From the NCBI GenBank assembly GCA_016867965.1, contig VGIH01000005.1:1-37921 (forward strand): 37,921 nt of DNA, written 5' to 3'. Numbering within the stretch: the stretch's first letter is position 1; every line of letters begins with the position of its first letter. Below are positions 27,895 to 36,145 of the stretch, piece by piece. The position numbers and the translations under genes were made by a program. The notes beneath the pieces were generated by a model. It was not told the DNA's origin. It did no database searches and saw only the letters and a list, made by a program, of their open reading frames with translations. The DNA is from Betaproteobacteria bacterium (GTDB lineage: Bacteria > Pseudomonadota > Gammaproteobacteria > Burkholderiales > Burkholderiaceae).

Positions 27895-29805
27895 ATGTCT
27901 TCAATAAAAAAACCTGATCTCTATTCATTTCAAGAACGGGCACGAGTTGCAATAATTTTTGTTGGCCTATGTTTTGGATTATTGGCTATACGCTTGTTTT
28001 GGTTACAAATCATTAGCCATCAACAATATTCGACACTTGCAGATAGCAATCGCATTGCAATCGTACCGGTGCCCGCCAATCGAGGCTTGCTGATTGACCG
28101 CAACGGGATTGTGATTGGGCGTAATTACTCAGCACTAACTTTGGAAGTAGATGCCTCACAAATTAATGGCAACGTAGACGATCTCATCAATGAGCTTTCG
28201 GAGATTATTCAAATTAGCCCTAGAGATCGCCGAAACTTTAAACGTGCCCTCGAAGATTCTCGAAACATGGGTACATTTCCCTTGCGTTCCATGCTGACCG
28301 AAGCCGAGATGGCTCGCTTTCTAGCCAATCGATATCGCTTTCCGGGTGTTGATGTCAGCGCACGTAACTTTCGTGAATACCCCTATAACGAATTAGCATC
28401 CCATTTAATCGGTTATATCGGACGAGTTTCACAAAAAGATAAAGAAAGAATGCAAAACGAGCTTCTGGAAACGAGGGGCAGTCAAGACCCTTATGCGCTT
28501 CAGGGCGCATTTTTGCCCGGCATTCAATATGTTGGCAAAATTGGTATCGAACAAACCTATGAAAGAATTTTGCGCGGCGTTCCAGGCTATGATGAAGTAG
28601 AAATTACGGCTGGCGGTAAGCCCGTTCGTACTCTTTCAAGCACGCCATCCATCCCTGGTAAAAATGTCATTCTCTCAATTGACATTAAATTTCAAGCGCT
28701 AGTTGAGCAACTGTATGGCAAGCATCGCGGGGCCTTTGTGGCCATTGAGCCCGAAACCGGCGATATTCTAGCCTTCGTTTCAAAGCCCAATTTCAATCCC
28801 AATGACTTTGTCGAAGGAATTGATCCTGTCACTTGGAAGGAATTGAATGAGTCAAAGGAAAAACCCCTTTATAACCGGCCCCTAAAGGGTATTTATCCGC
28901 CGGCATCCACCTACAAACCTTTCATGGCACTTGCTGCGCTTGAACTTAATAAACGCAAAGCCGAAGATGCGATTGCAGATCCGGGATTTTTTACCTTTGG
29001 TAATCACACCTTTCGTGACGATAAAGTAGGCGGCCATGGAATGGTCAATATGGAAAAATCCATTGTGGAATCGTGTGATACCTACTACTACCTCTTAGCG
29101 CGCGACATGGGCGTCAACATGATGCACGATTTTATGAAACCATTGGGCTTTGGTCAGATTACTGGGATTGATTTAGAGGGTGAAGCAAAAGGTGTCTTGC
29201 CATCCACAGAGTGGAAAAAGACAGCCTTCAAAAAACCAGAGCAGCAAAAGTGGTTTGAGGGTGAGACCATCTCACTGGGTATTGGACAAGGCTATAACGC
29301 ATTCACCATTTTGCAATTGGCACATGGCCTTGCAAATGTTCTCAATTATGGTGTGGTCATGAAACCTCATATTGCTAAAGCCATTGAGGATCCATTCACG
29401 CGGCAAAAGGAACTCACCACCCCCAAGGAAAGCTATCGCATTGATCTCAAGCCAGAAAATATTGAGCTTATTAAAAAATCGATGGTCGAGGTGAATAAAT
29501 CAGGAACATCTGCATCGTCATTTCGTAATGCCACCTACAGTGCGGGAGGCAAAACAGGCACTGCTCAGGTATTTAGCTTGAACTCTAAAACGTATCACCA
29601 CGCCTCAACCCCTGAGTTTCTTCGCGATCATGCTTTATTTGTGACCTACGCACCCAATGACAAACCAAAAATTGCAATTGCGATGGTTGTTGAAAATGCC
29701 GGTTTTGGTGCCCAGCATGCTGCGCCGATTGCGCGCAAAGCGCTTGACTATTACATTGATGGTAAATGGCCTAAGGAGATTCCGGAATGGAAAAGAGTGC
29801 CTTAG
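27895..29805 (+). CDS. mrdA: Penicillin-binding protein 2
   Basis: Class B PBP transpeptidase for cell elongation. One N-terminal membrane anchor at about 18-40, a PBP dimerisation domain, and a transpeptidase domain with the nucleophile motif S338-T-Y-K341, an SxN-equivalent S393-C-D395, and K553-T-G-T. 636 aa is normal. The SCD in place of SxN is the form usual for PBP2. Its 3' end overlaps the rodA start by 19 bp. Confidence 0.97.
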   Translation: MSSIKKPDLYSFQERARVAIIFVGLCFGLLAIRLFWLQIISHQQYSTLADSNRIAIVPVPANRGLLIDRNGIVIGRNYSALTLEVDASQINGNVDDLINELSEIIQISPRDRRNFKRALEDSRNMGTFPLRSMLTEAEMARFLANRYRFPGVDVSARNFREYPYNELASHLIGYIGRVSQKDKERMQNELLETRGSQDPYALQGAFLPGIQYVGKIGIEQTYERILRGVPGYDEVEITAGGKPVRTLSSTPSIPGKNVILSIDIKFQALVEQLYGKHRGAFVAIEPETGDILAFVSKPNFNPNDFVEGIDPVTWKELNESKEKPLYNRPLKGIYPPASTYKPFMALAALELNKRKAEDAIADPGFFTFGNHTFRDDKVGGHGMVNMEKSIVESCDTYYYLLARDMGVNMMHDFMKPLGFGQITGIDLEGEAKGVLPSTEWKKTAFKKPEQQKWFEGETISLGIGQGYNAFTILQLAHGLANVLNYGVVMKPHIAKAIEDPFTRQKELTTPKESYRIDLKPENIELIKKSMVEVNKSGTSASSFRNATYSAGGKTGTAQVFSLNSKTYHHASTPEFLRDHALFVTYAPNDKPKIAIAMVVENAGFGAQHAAPIARKALDYYIDGKWPKEIPEWKRVP

Positions 29806-30938
29806 TTCGGCTTAAATTAATCCTCCTTCACCTGTTTAATGGCTTTGATGCTCGCCTGGGTTTCATTTTCTTGGCCCTTGCATTTATTAGTTTTATTGTT
29901 TTTTTATCGGCCGGGCAGGGTACCCCCGTGGCTCTTGTTGACCAAATACGTAACTTGGCCATTGCCTTTGTCATCATGTGGGCGGTTTCACAAATCCCGC
30001 CCAAATGGCTTGAAACTGCTGCGGTTTGGATCTATGGCATTGGCATTGCGCTATTAATCGCCGTTGCTCTTTTTGGATTGATTAAAAAAGGGGCCAGACG
30101 CTGGGTCAATGTTGGTATTGTTATTCAGCCATCGGAGATTATGAAGATTGCAGTACCACTCATACTCGCTTGGTATTTTCAAAAACGTGAGGGTATTCGC
30201 TCAGCAGTTGATTATCTTGTAGCAGCAATATTGCTAGCTTTACCGGTATTTCTGATTGCTCGCCAACCCGATCTTGGGACTGCACTATTGGTTCTCGCCT
30301 CGGGTCTCTATGTCATTATTTTGGCGGGCTTACCATGGCGTTGGATCATTCCCGTTGTGGCGATTGCTGGAGTTGCCATTTTATTTCTTGTTGTATTTGG
30401 TGGCAGCATATGTGCGCCCGACATCAATTGGCCACTAATTCGGGAATATCAAAAAAATAGGATTTGTACCTTACTTGATCCATCAAGCGATCCGCTTGGA
30501 AAAGGTTTTCATACCATTCAAGCAGTTATTGCGGTTGGATCGGGCGGCTTTTTTGGTAAAGGTTGGCGTGAAGGTACTCAATCCCACTTAGAATTTATTC
30601 CTGAAAAACATACCGATTTTGTCTTTGCTGTCTTTGCTGAAGAGTTTGGATTTCTTGGCAATATTCTTTTGATCCTTCTATTTTTTGCGCTTATTAAGCG
30701 TGGCTTAGCGATCTCAGTCAATGCGCCTACTTTATTTACGCGCCTCCTAGGGGGCGCCATTAGTATGATTTTCTTCACCTATGCCTTTGTCAATATCGGC
30801 ATGGTCACAGGACTTCTTCCAGTGGTTGGGGTTCCGCTTCCGCTCCTCAGTTATGGCGGAACCGCCCTTGTAACGCTTGGGTTTGGAGCTGGTATCTTGA
30901 TGAGCATTCATCGCCATCGACGTCTCGTACAAAGCTAA
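29787..30938 (+). CDS. rodA: Peptidoglycan polymerase RodA
   Basis: SEDS-family glycosyltransferase that polymerises lipid II with PBP2. About 10 hydrophobic segments over 383 aa. Conserved blocks: GARRWVNVGIVIQPSEIMKI, ARQPDLGTALL with the catalytic Asp loop, SHLEFIPEKHTDFVFAVFAEEFGF, and PLLSYGGTAL near the C-terminus. A GSICAPDINWPLIREYQKNRICTLLDP loop sits in the large periplasmic region. Starts inside mrdA (19-bp overlap), last gene of the operon, followed by a hairpin terminator shared with hupB. Confidence 0.97.
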   Translation: MEKSALVRLKLILLHLFNGFDARLGFIFLALAFISFIVFLSAGQGTPVALVDQIRNLAIAFVIMWAVSQIPPKWLETAAVWIYGIGIALLIAVALFGLIKKGARRWVNVGIVIQPSEIMKIAVPLILAWYFQKREGIRSAVDYLVAAILLALPVFLIARQPDLGTALLVLASGLYVIILAGLPWRWIIPVVAIAGVAILFLVVFGGSICAPDINWPLIREYQKNRICTLLDPSSDPLGKGFHTIQAVIAVGSGGFFGKGWREGTQSHLEFIPEKHTDFVFAVFAEEFGFLGNILLILLFFALIKRGLAISVNAPTLFTRLLGGAISMIFFTYAFVNIGMVTGLLPVVGVPLPLLSYGGTALVTLGFGAGILMSIHRHRRLVQS

Positions 30939-30955
30939 GTAGTAATAAAAACGGC

Positions 30956-30983
30956 AACAAAAAACCCAGCCGAAGCTGGGTTT
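30956..30983 (-). terminator. Intrinsic terminator of the HU gene (probably bidirectional)
   Basis: Perfect 9-bp stem AAACCCAGC (30962-30970) with GCTGGGTTT (30975-30983) and a CGAA/TTCG tetraloop. On the minus strand the stem runs into a U-rich tract (30957-30964), giving a strong terminator for the HU gene. On the plus strand the U-tract is only three bases, so rodA may use it weakly. Confidence 0.85.
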
Positions 30984-31001
30984 GTAAGAGATCGCTATCG
31001 A

Positions 31002-31286
31002 TTACTTTTTACGCTTATTGACAGCGTCTTTAAATGCCTTGCCAGCAGAAAACTTCACAGTCTTTGAAGCGGCAATTTTGAGAGGCTCGCCAGTTTTTGG
31101 ATTACGGCCCATACGAGCGGCACGTTTGCCAGAAGCAAATGTTCCAAAACCGATTAATTGCACTGAGTCACCTTTAGTTACTGCTTTGATGATGTGCTCA
31201 ATAGCAGAATTTAATGCGTACTCTGCTTTTGCTTTAGAAATTTCGGCATCGTCAGCAATTGCTGCGATTAAGTCTGCTTTATTCAA
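31002..31286 (-). CDS. hupB: HU-family DNA-binding protein
   Basis: Nucleoid-associated histone-like protein of 94 aa. [40 protein letters not shown] (the DNA-binding arm with the intercalating NP) and the [14 protein letters not shown]-terminus are typical. The start codon is TTG at 31286, supported by AAGGAG 6-7 nt upstream. HU rather than IHF by sequence. An own terminator lies downstream. Confidence 0.95.
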   Translation of the reverse strand: MNKADLIAAIADDAEISKAKAEYALNSAIEHIIKAVTKGDSVQLIGFGTFASGKRAARMGRNPKTGEPLKIAASKTVKFSAGKAFKDAVNKRKK

Positions 31287-31317
31287 GTGAAGCTCCTTGT
31301 TAATTGTTCATTGTGTT

Positions 31318-31329
31318 GCGCATATGCGC
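31318..31329. promoter_or_regulatory. Perfect 12-bp palindrome in the HU gene upstream region
   Basis: GCGCATATGCGC, a perfect palindrome, lies 32-43 bp before the HU start, in an otherwise A/T-rich 124-bp gap. It could be an operator or part of the leader. A possible -10 TATAAC lies further upstream (about 31353-31358). No regulator can be named. Confidence 0.35.
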
Positions 31330-31410
31330 TGGCATAATTGTAAACACAAAATGTTATAAAAATAAATAATCTTTTGAAAAAAATTGGCCGGGGATCTTTT
31401 TAGAATATGG

Positions 31411-31773
31411 CTAATCTAAAACAACTAAGTCAACGATAAAATACGGTGTTTCCGCAAAACACTTCGTCGGCAAACCCACGTGCTGCTCATACTGCAATGT
31501 AACTTTACGCCCCATATTGGCGTTAATCTTATTGGCAACGGCATCATTGCGCACCGAAAAGAAGAACTTTTCAGACATGGTTCCTGGCATCGAGACCATC
31601 ACCAGCTCACCCTCCCAGGTCTTACAGAGCCAGCCCCGCTTGGAGAACTTTTGAACATAGCCGGCGCGTTCACCCTCAGCATAGCTCCAATGAAGCATTA
31701 GATAGGTATAGCCGGCGGTTAAAACGCCGCCAATCAGAATTAAAATAAGAAGTGATCGAAAAAAACGTGCCAT
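31411..31773 (-). CDS. Small membrane-anchored protein of unknown function
   Basis: 120 aa with one hydrophobic N-terminal helix at about 6-27 (LLILILIGGVLTAGYTYLML) and a soluble domain predicted to face the periplasm. Two cysteines, in WLCKTWEG and TKCFAE, could form a disulfide. The pattern GYVQKFSKRGWLCKTWEGELVM looks conserved in type among Burkholderiales hypothetical proteins, from memory. No catalytic motif is seen. Divergent from the cytochrome gene (60 bp between starts). Confidence 0.7.
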   Translation of the reverse strand: MARFFRSLLILILIGGVLTAGYTYLMLHWSYAEGERAGYVQKFSKRGWLCKTWEGELVMVSMPGTMSEKFFFSVRNDAVANKINANMGRKVTLQYEQHVGLPTKCFAETPYFIVDLVVLD

Positions 31774-31833
31774 ACAAGTTACTGAAATAAAAAACTATCT
31801 TACTGGATTAAATTGACTAAAGAGGATGAGTTT

Positions 31834-32229
31834 ATGATTCGCCCCATTACAGCTTCTTATTTCATTGGTGTCTGCTCCTTGCTCCTGTTTTCAGGGACCT
31901 CATTGGCCAACTCTGGCGAATCAATCTATCAGCAGGTTTGCGCAAGTTGTCATACCCCCGGGGTGGCCGGGGCCCCGAAGTTGGGCGACAAAGCCAAATG
32001 GGCCGCGCTAATTAAGGAAGGCCAGGTTCAGATTACGGCCCATGGCTACGTTGGGGTTCGTGGCATGCCCGCTAAAGGGGGAAGACCAGATTTGGGCATA
32101 AATGATTTTGCTGCATCGGTTGTCTATATGGCTAATCAATCCGGCGCAAGCTGGAAGAATCCAGATGATGCCATGTTGAAAAAAATTGATGCAGAGATTC
32201 AGCGTCGTCAGGCGCAGCTTCGTAAATAG
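31834..32229 (+). CDS. Cytochrome c5-family protein
   Basis: Periplasmic class I c-type cytochrome of 131 aa. Signal peptide at ~1-25 (LLLFSGTSLA), heme-binding C36-A-S-C39-H40, and probable axial ligand M78 in RGMPAKGG. The ATG at 31834 has GAGG 8 nt upstream, whereas the TTG at 31813 would put extra acidic residues before the signal peptide. First of three closely spaced plus-strand genes with lpxO-like and rluF. Confidence 0.88.
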   Translation: MIRPITASYFIGVCSLLLFSGTSLANSGESIYQQVCASCHTPGVAGAPKLGDKAKWAALIKEGQVQITAHGYVGVRGMPAKGGRPDLGINDFAASVVYMANQSGASWKNPDDAMLKKIDAEIQRRQAQLRK

Positions 32230-32237
32230 GCGTTGGA

Positions 32238-33140
32238 ATGGAGATTCGTCACGGTATTTTTCTGATTTTTTTAGTTTCAGCTCTATTTATTTATTTTCGG
32301 GGCAAGGTGCGCTTTGGCTTACTACGCTCCTTCACTGATTATGTGGTGTTATTAGCGCCCATCAATACATTGATTTATTTGTTTTCTAAAGTGGGTCGTA
32401 GCCCTTACCTACCCGTTAATGAGTTTCCAAAATTACAACCCCTGAAAGATCACTGGCAGATCATTCGGGATGAAGCCTTGGCTCTTCAAGATAGCGGGCA
32501 AATTCGTCAAGCAACGGGTTACAACGACATTGGTTTTAATTGCTTTTTTCGAACTGGCTGGAAACGTTTTTATCTATATTGGTACGCCAAGGATTTACCG
32601 TCGGCTGAAGAATCCTGTCCCCAAACAGTCGCTCTACTTAAGTCGATTCCAAGTATCAAGGCGGCTATGTTTGCATCGCTGCCCCCCGGAGCAAAATTAG
32701 TTCGCCATCGTGATCCTTACGCCGGGTCATTGCGCTACCATTTGGGTCTTATAACCCCGAACAGCCCACACTGTTTTATTGATGTCGATGGTGAACCCTA
32801 CTATTGGAAGGATGGCGAGGCGGTTGTGTTTGATGAAACCTACATCCACTTTGCAGCCAATAATACCGACCATCAACGGATTGTCTTGTTTTGCGATATT
32901 GAGAGGCCGCTCCACACCAAAATGATGCGAAACTTTAATCGCTGGTTTGGTTTACAAGTAATGAGTGCTGCGGCCTCACAAAATGTTGAGGGTGAATCGC
33001 TCGGTTTTGTAAATGTCCTTTTTACTTATTTTTATCGACTGCGCATGCAGACGAAAAAGCTAAAGGCCTCACACCGCGAGATCTACTACATTGGCAAATG
33101 GGTTTTAATTATTAGCCTACTTTGGTTGATATTTTGGTAA
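32238..33140 (+). CDS. lpxO: Aspartyl/asparaginyl beta-hydroxylase family protein, LpxO-like
   Basis: A 300-aa Fe(II)/2-oxoglutarate dioxygenase anchored by hydrophobic segments at both ends (about 5-20 and 285-300). The jelly-roll core has [15 protein letters not shown] with the His-x-Asp pair and the Arg binding 2-oxoglutarate, and a second His in [10 protein letters not shown]. This architecture is that of LpxO, which 2-hydroxylates a lipid A acyl chain, and fits the two LpxL-type enzymes elsewhere in the window; peptide hydroxylation is the alternative. Stop overlaps the rluF start as TAATG. Confidence 0.82.
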   Translation: MEIRHGIFLIFLVSALFIYFRGKVRFGLLRSFTDYVVLLAPINTLIYLFSKVGRSPYLPVNEFPKLQPLKDHWQIIRDEALALQDSGQIRQATGYNDIGFNCFFRTGWKRFYLYWYAKDLPSAEESCPQTVALLKSIPSIKAAMFASLPPGAKLVRHRDPYAGSLRYHLGLITPNSPHCFIDVDGEPYYWKDGEAVVFDETYIHFAANNTDHQRIVLFCDIERPLHTKMMRNFNRWFGLQVMSAAASQNVEGESLGFVNVLFTYFYRLRMQTKKLKASHREIYYIGKWVLIISLLWLIFW

Positions 33141-33868
33141 TGGAAAAAATTCGGGTCTCCAAACTATTATCTGAACGTGGTTTGTGTTCAAGGCGAGAAG
33201 CGGATGCCTATATTGAACAAGGTTTGGTGACTGTTGATGGCGAAGTCGTTCAAGAATTAGGTACTCGAGCTTTTCGGCACCAAACGATTGAATTGCGTTC
33301 TGGCGCCAAGCGTCAACAAGAACAACGCCTCACCATCTTATTAAATAAGCCGGTGGGTTATATTTCGCATTTAGATGACGAGCAACAATACAAGCCAGCG
33401 GCATCACTCATCATTCCAGAGAATCAATTTGTTGGCGCCGCCAATCAAACCGAACGGTCGCAATTCAGAGGCCTTGCGCCAGCGGGCCGCCTCGACATTG
33501 ATTCCTCTGGTTTATTCGTTCTTACCCAAGATGGGCGAATCGCTAAGTTGTTAATCGGGGAAGATAGCCCGATTGAAAAAGAATATCTAGTTCGTGTTAG
33601 TGGCAATTTATCTGATGCGGGTTTACGCTCTTTGCAGCACGGACTATCGCTCGATGGCAAAGCACTAAAACCAGCTAAGGTGAGTTGGCAAAACGAAGAT
33701 CAACTACGTTTTGTATTACGAGAGGGTCGCAAACGACAAATTCGGAGGATGTGTGAGCTCGTTGATCTCACTGTCATTGGTCTAAAACGAATCCGTATTG
33801 GTCAAATAAACCTAGGGTCACTTCCAAGCGGTCAGTGGCGTAGCTTAGGTAAGCAAGAGCACTTTTAG
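33140..33868 (+). CDS. rluF: 23S rRNA pseudouridine synthase, RluF/RsuA-type
   Basis: Isomerises uridine to pseudouridine in rRNA. N-terminal S4 RNA-binding domain ([21 protein letters not shown]), then the synthase domain with the catalytic Asp at about 119 in [19 protein letters not shown] and [12 protein letters not shown]. 242 aa from the ATG at 33140, which is coupled to lpxO; the longer frame from TTG at 33122 is not needed. RluF (U2604) is the likely subfamily, though related RsuA/RluB types cannot be excluded. Tail overlaps the DUF1330 gene by 4 bp. Confidence 0.86.
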   Translation: MEKIRVSKLLSERGLCSRREADAYIEQGLVTVDGEVVQELGTRAFRHQTIELRSGAKRQQEQRLTILLNKPVGYISHLDDEQQYKPAASLIIPENQFVGAANQTERSQFRGLAPAGRLDIDSSGLFVLTQDGRIAKLLIGEDSPIEKEYLVRVSGNLSDAGLRSLQHGLSLDGKALKPAKVSWQNEDQLRFVLREGRKRQIRRMCELVDLTVIGLKRIRIGQINLGSLPSGQWRSLGKQEHF

Positions 33869-34158
33869 ACGAATACAGGAAAGAGTGTCAATTGCATGGC
33901 GCGTTCGCGAACGGGCAATAATGCGGAGTACTCTGGACTATTGGCCCAACGCTTCGCATCCTCTAAGCTTGGAAAACTAAGCTCAACGAAGGTATCAAAC
34001 GGTGCCGCATTTAGCTGATTCCAAAGGGGGCTGTTGCAAACCCCCCTACGCATTACTTTACCCCCATAGAGCTCAACGGTTGCACCAACCTGTACGCGAT
34101 AGTCATCAAAATCTTTTGGGCTCTGGATTTTAAATATTCCGATTACATGAACGCTCAT
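33865..34158 (-). CDS. DUF1330 family protein
   Basis: 97-aa dimeric ferredoxin-like alpha/beta barrel protein. It shows the usual [23 protein letters not shown] and [28 protein letters not shown] segments. Biochemical role unknown. AAGGA lies 6 nt before the ATG. It follows the carbonic anhydrase by 8 bp on the same strand, so they may share a transcript. Confidence 0.9.
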   Translation of the reverse strand: MSVHVIGIFKIQSPKDFDDYRVQVGATVELYGGKVMRRGVCNSPLWNQLNAAPFDTFVELSFPSLEDAKRWANSPEYSALLPVRERAMQLTLFPVFV

Positions 34159-34166
34159 AAGGGTCC

Positions 34167-34823
34167 TTAATTCATCAACTGAGCATGATATCGTTCATGT
34201 AGCTCTTGGGGATTTGAAATGCTAGTATGAAGGTCTTTAAGTAAGCCATCATGCAGCCGATAGATACAGCCATGAATTGAAATGGTTTGTCCATTGGCCC
34301 AGGCATCTTGGACAATATTGGTTTGTCCAATATTAATGACCTGCTCTAATACATTAAGCTCACACAATCGATCCAAGCGAGCATTCTCTTCCTCAATGGA
34401 ACAAAGTTCGTGATGATGCTTATCGTGGACATCTTTAATATGTCGGATCCAGTTGTCCGCAATTCCAATGCGGGTATTGTTCATTGCTGCAGCAATTCCT
34501 GAACATCCGTAATGCCCAACCACAATAATGTGTTTGACTTTTAAACGGTCGATTGCAAATTGAATTACCGATAGCGCATTGAAGTCAGTATGAACGACGA
34601 TATTCGCGATGTTGCGATGAACAAATACTTCGCCCGGCTTGAGCCCAACAATTTGATTAGCAGGAACACGCGAATCCGAACACCCTATCCACAGATACTC
34701 GGGATTTTGCTGATCAACTAATCTTGAAAAATAATCAGGGTCAACACTCGTCACCGACTCGATCCACTGCCGATTTTGCTCAAAGAGTCGCTCAAGATCG
34801 GGCTTTGAATTGTTATTACCCAT
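34167..34823 (-). CDS. can: Beta-class carbonic anhydrase
   Basis: Interconverts CO2 and bicarbonate. 218 aa with zinc ligands C48, H104 and C107 and the D50-R52 dyad in WIGCSDSRVP and VGHYGCSGI. FVHRNIANIV is also typical. GAGGA lies 7-8 nt before the ATG. Divergent from the beta-barrel gene and probably co-transcribed with the DUF1330 gene. Confidence 0.96.
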   Translation of the reverse strand: MGNNNSKPDLERLFEQNRQWIESVTSVDPDYFSRLVDQQNPEYLWIGCSDSRVPANQIVGLKPGEVFVHRNIANIVVHTDFNALSVIQFAIDRLKVKHIIVVGHYGCSGIAAAMNNTRIGIADNWIRHIKDVHDKHHHELCSIEEENARLDRLCELNVLEQVINIGQTNIVQDAWANGQTISIHGCIYRLHDGLLKDLHTSISNPQELHERYHAQLMN

Positions 34824-34898
34824 TTTTTATTCCTCAGTTAGCAATTAAGTCTAATATACAAGATCATGATAACTGCGCCCTTATGAACCATTGAAGCC

Positions 34899-35727
34899 AT
34901 GAGAATTGTTTCAAGTTTTCTGTGTGGATTTTTTTATTCTGCTAGTGCAAAACAGCTTTGCACAAGATGCCCCTATCGAAGCGCAACCATCTAGTTTTTT
35001 GGGCCTTAAGAACGACTCCTTTTACTACAGCAAACAATCAATTTTAGAGTTATGGGCGTATCAAAACGGCTACGGAAATGATGATCTCAGCGATATGTAT
35101 AAGTTACGTTTCTATCAGCCGCTCTCCATTCATCAGTGGAAAGGAATGATGCGCATTGATACCGCAATTAGCTCCACTTGGGGGCCTAATGCTCCCGGAC
35201 AAAGTAGTGGTCAATTTAGTGCGGGTAATACCATGCTCACGATTTGGGGAATGCCTCCTGCATTTTTATCTAACCTGTATCTTAATTTGGGGGGTCGCAT
35301 TATTTTTCCATTTGGCAACAATGGTCAGTGGGCGGTTGGCCCACAAGTAAGCGCAACATTTACTCCACAGTCTCCCAGCAAGTCCTTGCTGTCTGACTTT
35401 TCACCTTTGGTTCGCTACATGTATGGCTTTGATAGCAAAAATAATTCCTTTGCAGCCAATCCCTCACAACCCCCACTGTTGCGAACACTTCAGTTATTTC
35501 CAACCGTCGGATTGCAATTAACTCCCGCTACACAAATCCGATTTTGGGATGAGAACGGGATGCTCTACAACACAGCCGGTGGTGGTTGGTTTATACCGCT
35601 TGATGCAATGGTGACTCATTCCATCAGTAAGCATCTTTTATTTGCCGTCGGGGCCAGCAAAGAGGTAGTACAAACGTTCCAGGCCTACGATTGGTCGATC
35701 TATGGAAAAATTTCTTTACGGTTTTGA
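34899..35727 (+). pseudogene. Outer-membrane beta-barrel-like protein, frameshifted in the signal peptide
   Basis: The main frame (open from 34906) encodes a ~260-residue protein with alternating polar/aromatic beta-strands, rich in G, S, N and aromatics, ending in phenylalanine (ISLRF), as outer-membrane barrels do. No family is recognised. In that frame only TTG or GTG codons could start it and the N-terminus lacks a positive n-region. An ATG at 34899 in another frame opens a normal signal peptide (MRIVSSFLCGFF), and removing one T from the T7 run at 34929-34935 joins it smoothly to ILLVQNSFA-QDAP with a good cleavage site. So the gene as sequenced looks broken, phase-OFF, or hit by a sequencing error. 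Confidence 0.65.
34929..34935 (+). repeat. T7 homopolymer at the frameshift point
   Basis: Seven T in a row within the signal-peptide coding region. Six T would keep the ATG at 34899 in frame with the mature protein. Runs like this can vary by slipped-strand mispairing or transcript slippage. Confidence 0.6.
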
Positions 35728-35752
35728 GAATGGACGCTCGATGGGCCGGGCA

Positions 35753-35776
35753 ACAAAAAACCACCCGTAGGTGGTT
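35753..35776 (-). terminator. Intrinsic terminator of the 60-residue gene
   Basis: Stem AACCACC (35759-35765) with GGTGGTT (35770-35776), 4-nt loop, followed on the minus strand by a U-tract (35753-35760). It ends transcription of the small gene; on the plus strand it may also stop the beta-barrel gene. Confidence 0.82.
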
Positions 35777-35801
35777 CTTGTTCATCGAGGAGAAACTCCT
35801 T

Positions 35802-35984
35802 TTAGGCAGCAGCCTTACTGCCAGCGCCTAAAAACTCAACAATTTTCTTAGCAGTTTCAATATAGCGCTCATTCATTTTGCGATATTGAGCCAATTCCGC
35901 CATTAATGGGTTCTCAACCTGCTCAAAGGACGCATCTTCATAACCTGGGTGGTATGGCGCTTCGTCAACAAGCTTGCTATTCAT
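35802..35984 (-). CDS. Orphan 60-residue protein of unknown function
   Basis: A small acidic, soluble protein without a signal peptide. The N-terminal third is rich in acidic residues, P and Y (DEAPYHPGYEDASFEQVE); the rest looks like one amphipathic helix (about 27-52) with an Ala-rich tail. The ATG is preceded by GGAGG at about 5 nt, one of the strongest ribosome binding sites in the window, and an intrinsic terminator lies 26 bp after the stop, so it is a real single-gene unit. I recognise no family. The helix vaguely recalls phasin-like proteins but that is not supported. Confidence 0.75.
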   Translation of the reverse strand: MNSKLVDEAPYHPGYEDASFEQVENPLMAELAQYRKMNERYIETAKKIVEFLGAGSKAAA

Positions 35985-36130
35985 AGATCCTCCAAAAGTA
36001 AAAGTAATTTGATGGAATCAATGTAGCATAGGGAATTACAAAATAAATCTATATAAATCAATAACTTATATTATTAGCATTGCTTACGAGCAGGTTTTTT
36101 GTAAGGGCTGTTTCATTTTTCAGCAAATCA

Positions 36131-36145
36131 TTTCGTATTACGAAA
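36131..36145. repeat. 15-bp palindrome spanning the epimerase stop codon
   Basis: TTTCGTA-T-TACGAAA is a perfect inverted repeat around the stop of the epimerase gene. It is A/T-rich with no clear U-tract; it might be a weak terminator or processing hairpin. The gap 35985-36130 before the small gene otherwise holds only A/T-rich presumed promoter sequence. Confidence 0.3.

Noticed and set aside
36061-36137. Possible small RNA upstream of the 60-residue gene
   Set aside because: Short inverted repeats only, no clear promoter-terminator pair; treated as an upstream region.
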